Position numbers and translations under genes: made by a program. The notes beneath the pieces were generated by a model, which ran no database searches, was not told where the DNA came from, and saw nothing but the letters and a program-made list of their open reading frames with translations. This document shows positions 5,119 to 6,556 of a DNA stretch of 6,556 nt, piece by piece. Positions within the stretch are counted from its first letter, which is position 1. Each line of letters begins with the position of its first letter. The stretch is from an uncultured Slackia sp. (GTDB lineage Bacteria; Actinomycetota; Coriobacteriia; Coriobacteriales; Eggerthellaceae), in NCBI GenBank assembly GCA_934646845.1, contig CAKUEV010000108.1:1-6556 (forward strand), read 5' to 3'.

Positions 5119-6556
5119 CTATTCCGCCTTGCCAATGCAACCGAACGCGCACGTCTGAGAGCACTGCTCGCAGCCGACGCACAGGTTTGCATCGATATGG
5201 GCTTTGCCGTCTTCGTCGCGAGAAATAGCAGGACAGCCAATGAGCGTGCACGCGCCACACGCGCGGCAGTCGGAAGACACAACGAGCGCGGGCTCATGGG
5301 TTTTAGAAAGCAGCACGCACGGCGAGCAGAAGATGATCACCGAAAGCTCGTCGGCGTTTTGGGCCGCAGCCTTCAGAGCCGCGCGGGTGGCCTTCAGGTC
5401 CATCGGGTTCACCACGGCAACGTCTTCCACGCCAAGAGCGCGAACCAAACCGGGCAGGTCGAGCTCGCGGCTTTCACGATGCTGCAGCGTAATGCCGTTC
5501 ACCGGATTGCCCTGGTGGCCGGTCATGGCCGTGGTGCGGTTGTCGAGAATGCACACGATACCCGCGCCGCGGTTGTATACCGTGTTCAAAAGCGACGTGA
5601 TGCCCGAATGCGCGAACGTGGAATCGCCGATAACAGCAACCACGGGTTTATGCTCGCGACCATGAAGGCCCAGCTCAAAGCCGTGGCTCATGGAAATAGA
5701 CGCACCCATGTCGACGCAGGTGTCCATCGCGGAAAGCGGAGCGAGCGCACCGAGCGTATAGCACCCGATGTCGCCCGTGACGATGGCTTTCATGCGGGAA
5801 AGCTCGCGGAACACAAGGCGATGCGGGCAGCCAGGGCACAGCGCCGGCGGACGGCCCGGCAAATCGTCGCGCATCTCGGCATGCTCGGGAGCCTGCGCGC
5901 CGAAGGCGACCGCAATGGCGCCGGGAGTAAGCTCGCCATCGGGGCGCAGCGTGCCTTCGGGCTCGGAAAGCTGCACGCCAAGAGCACGCACGCCTTCACT
6001 CAGATAATCGCTGCCCTCTTCGATAACGTACACGTTTTCGACGGAAGCCGCGAATTCACGGATCTTCTTCGGCGGGAGCGGCCACGACATGCCAAGCTTC
6101 AGAATGTCGGCCTGCGGCAGCGTCTCGCGCACGTGCTGATAGGTTGCACCGCAGCAAATAACGCCGATTTTGCCCTCGTTGCGCTCAATGCGGTTGAATT
6201 CGCACGTTTCGGCATATTCAGTCACAGCGGCCACACGCGCATCGAGCGACACGCGGCGCGGCTTGGCGTATGCGGGCATCATGACCCACTTCGCGGCATC
6301 TTTCGTATAGGGCTTCGGCTCGACTTCCATACGCTCGCCCAGCTCAACGGGGCATTTCGTATGAGACACGCGCACCGTGGAGCGAATCATGCACGGCATA
6401 TCGAAGCGCTCGGACACTTCAAAGGCGTTTTTGGTGAAGGCAAGCGCTTCGGAAGAATCGGCGGGATCGAACATGGGAATATGCGCGGCGCGGGCATAAA
6501 AGCGCGAATCCTGCTCATTTTGGGAGGAGTGCATGCCCGGGTCATCGGCCGCGAGA
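5119..6556 (-). CDS. iorA: Indolepyruvate ferredoxin oxidoreductase, alpha subunit (5' end outside window)
   Basis: This is the large, thiamine-diphosphate and Fe-S subunit partner of IorB. The frame stays open from the stop codon at 5119 to the right edge. The in-window ATG at 6534 is internal, since the codons before it read LAADDPG and continue into MHSSQNEQD, a conserved stretch in the middle of the N-terminal domain. About 478 residues are visible, and full IorA is usually near 600. Moving towards the C-terminus the visible part contains the CPGCPHR motif (near 5818-5838), GDIGCYTLG (near 5750-5775) and the thiamine-diphosphate motif GDSTFAHSG (near 5602-5628) with a downstream LDN. It ends in a two-cluster ferredoxin domain, CRACGACTLIGC followed by CVGCEQCSQTC (about 5139-5268). 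The second cysteine motif ends in CA rather than the usual CP. iorB begins 12 nt downstream. Confidence 0.95.
   Translation of the reverse strand, partial: LAADDPGMHSSQNEQDSRFYARAAHIPMFDPADSSEALAFTKNAFEVSERFDMPCMIRSTVRVSHTKCPVELGERMEVEPKPYTKDAAKWVMMPAYAKPRRVSLDARVAAVTEYAETCEFNRIERNEGKIGVICCGATYQHVRETLPQADILKLGMSWPLPPKKIREFAASVENVYVIEEGSDYLSEGVRALGVQLSEPEGTLRPDGELTPGAIAVAFGAQAPEHAEMRDDLPGRPPALCPGCPHRLVFRELSRMKAIVTGDIGCYTLGALAPLSAMDTCVDMGASISMSHGFELGLHGREHKPVVAVIGDSTFAHSGITSLLNTVYNRGAGIVCILDNRTTAMTGHQGNPVNGITLQHRESRELDLPGLVRALGVEDVAVVNPMDLKATRAALKAAAQNADELSVIIFCSPCVLLSKTHEPALVVSSDCRACGACTLIGCPAISRDEDGKAHIDANLCVGCEQCSQTCAFGCIGKAE

Overview
The window is a gene-dense chromosomal segment from a moderately high-GC bacterium. 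All six recognisable protein genes are read from the minus strand, so the text below follows transcription, from high to low coordinates. A ferredoxin-linked 2-oxoacid oxidoreductase and an AMP-forming aryl-CoA ligase point to an anaerobe that handles aromatic amino acids or their arylacetate derivatives. Codon and GC character plus gene content would fit a gut Actinomycetota of the Coriobacteriia type. That assignment is an inference with modest confidence, because no rRNA or other marker is present.

Layout in transcription order: (1) iorA, the alpha subunit of indolepyruvate:ferredoxin oxidoreductase, runs off the right edge (its start lies beyond position 6556). (2) iorB, the beta subunit, follows after 12 nt. 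(3) A 386-bp non-coding gap (4130-4515) is packed with inverted repeats. It holds a long imperfect palindrome of about 40 paired bases (4380-4500), a further copy of its outer-arm motif in the opposite orientation (4168-4212), and four compact hairpins between them (4226-4333). (4) A 150-aa protein with two ACT domains comes next. (5) After 4 nt, a phenylacetate-CoA ligase family gene probably starts at a GTG whose ribosome binding site overlaps the end of the ACT gene. (6) An 85-bp gap with an 11-bp hairpin precedes an iron-containing (YqhD/BdhA-type) alcohol dehydrogenase. (7) A 63-bp gap with a perfect 12-bp GC-rich hairpin precedes gluQ, the glutamyl-queuosine tRNA(Asp) synthetase. In the last 55 bases (1-55), downstream of gluQ, I see no gene and no convincing terminator.

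How the genes fit together: IorAB interconverts aryl-pyruvates (from Trp, Phe or Tyr) and aryl-acetyl-CoA using CoA and ferredoxin. The PaaK-type ligase interconverts arylacetate and arylacetyl-CoA. The ACT protein is a plausible amino-acid sensor for this module. Together they suggest either fermentation of aromatic amino acids to arylacetates or, because the ligase is AMP-forming, the reverse salvage of exogenous arylacetates into aromatic amino acids. The alcohol dehydrogenase and gluQ sit behind their own hairpins and need not belong to the same pathway.

The least explained part of the window is the 386-bp gap. Its arms can pair in mutually exclusive ways, which is compatible with a structured leader RNA, a degenerate miniature mobile or intergenic repeat element, or both.
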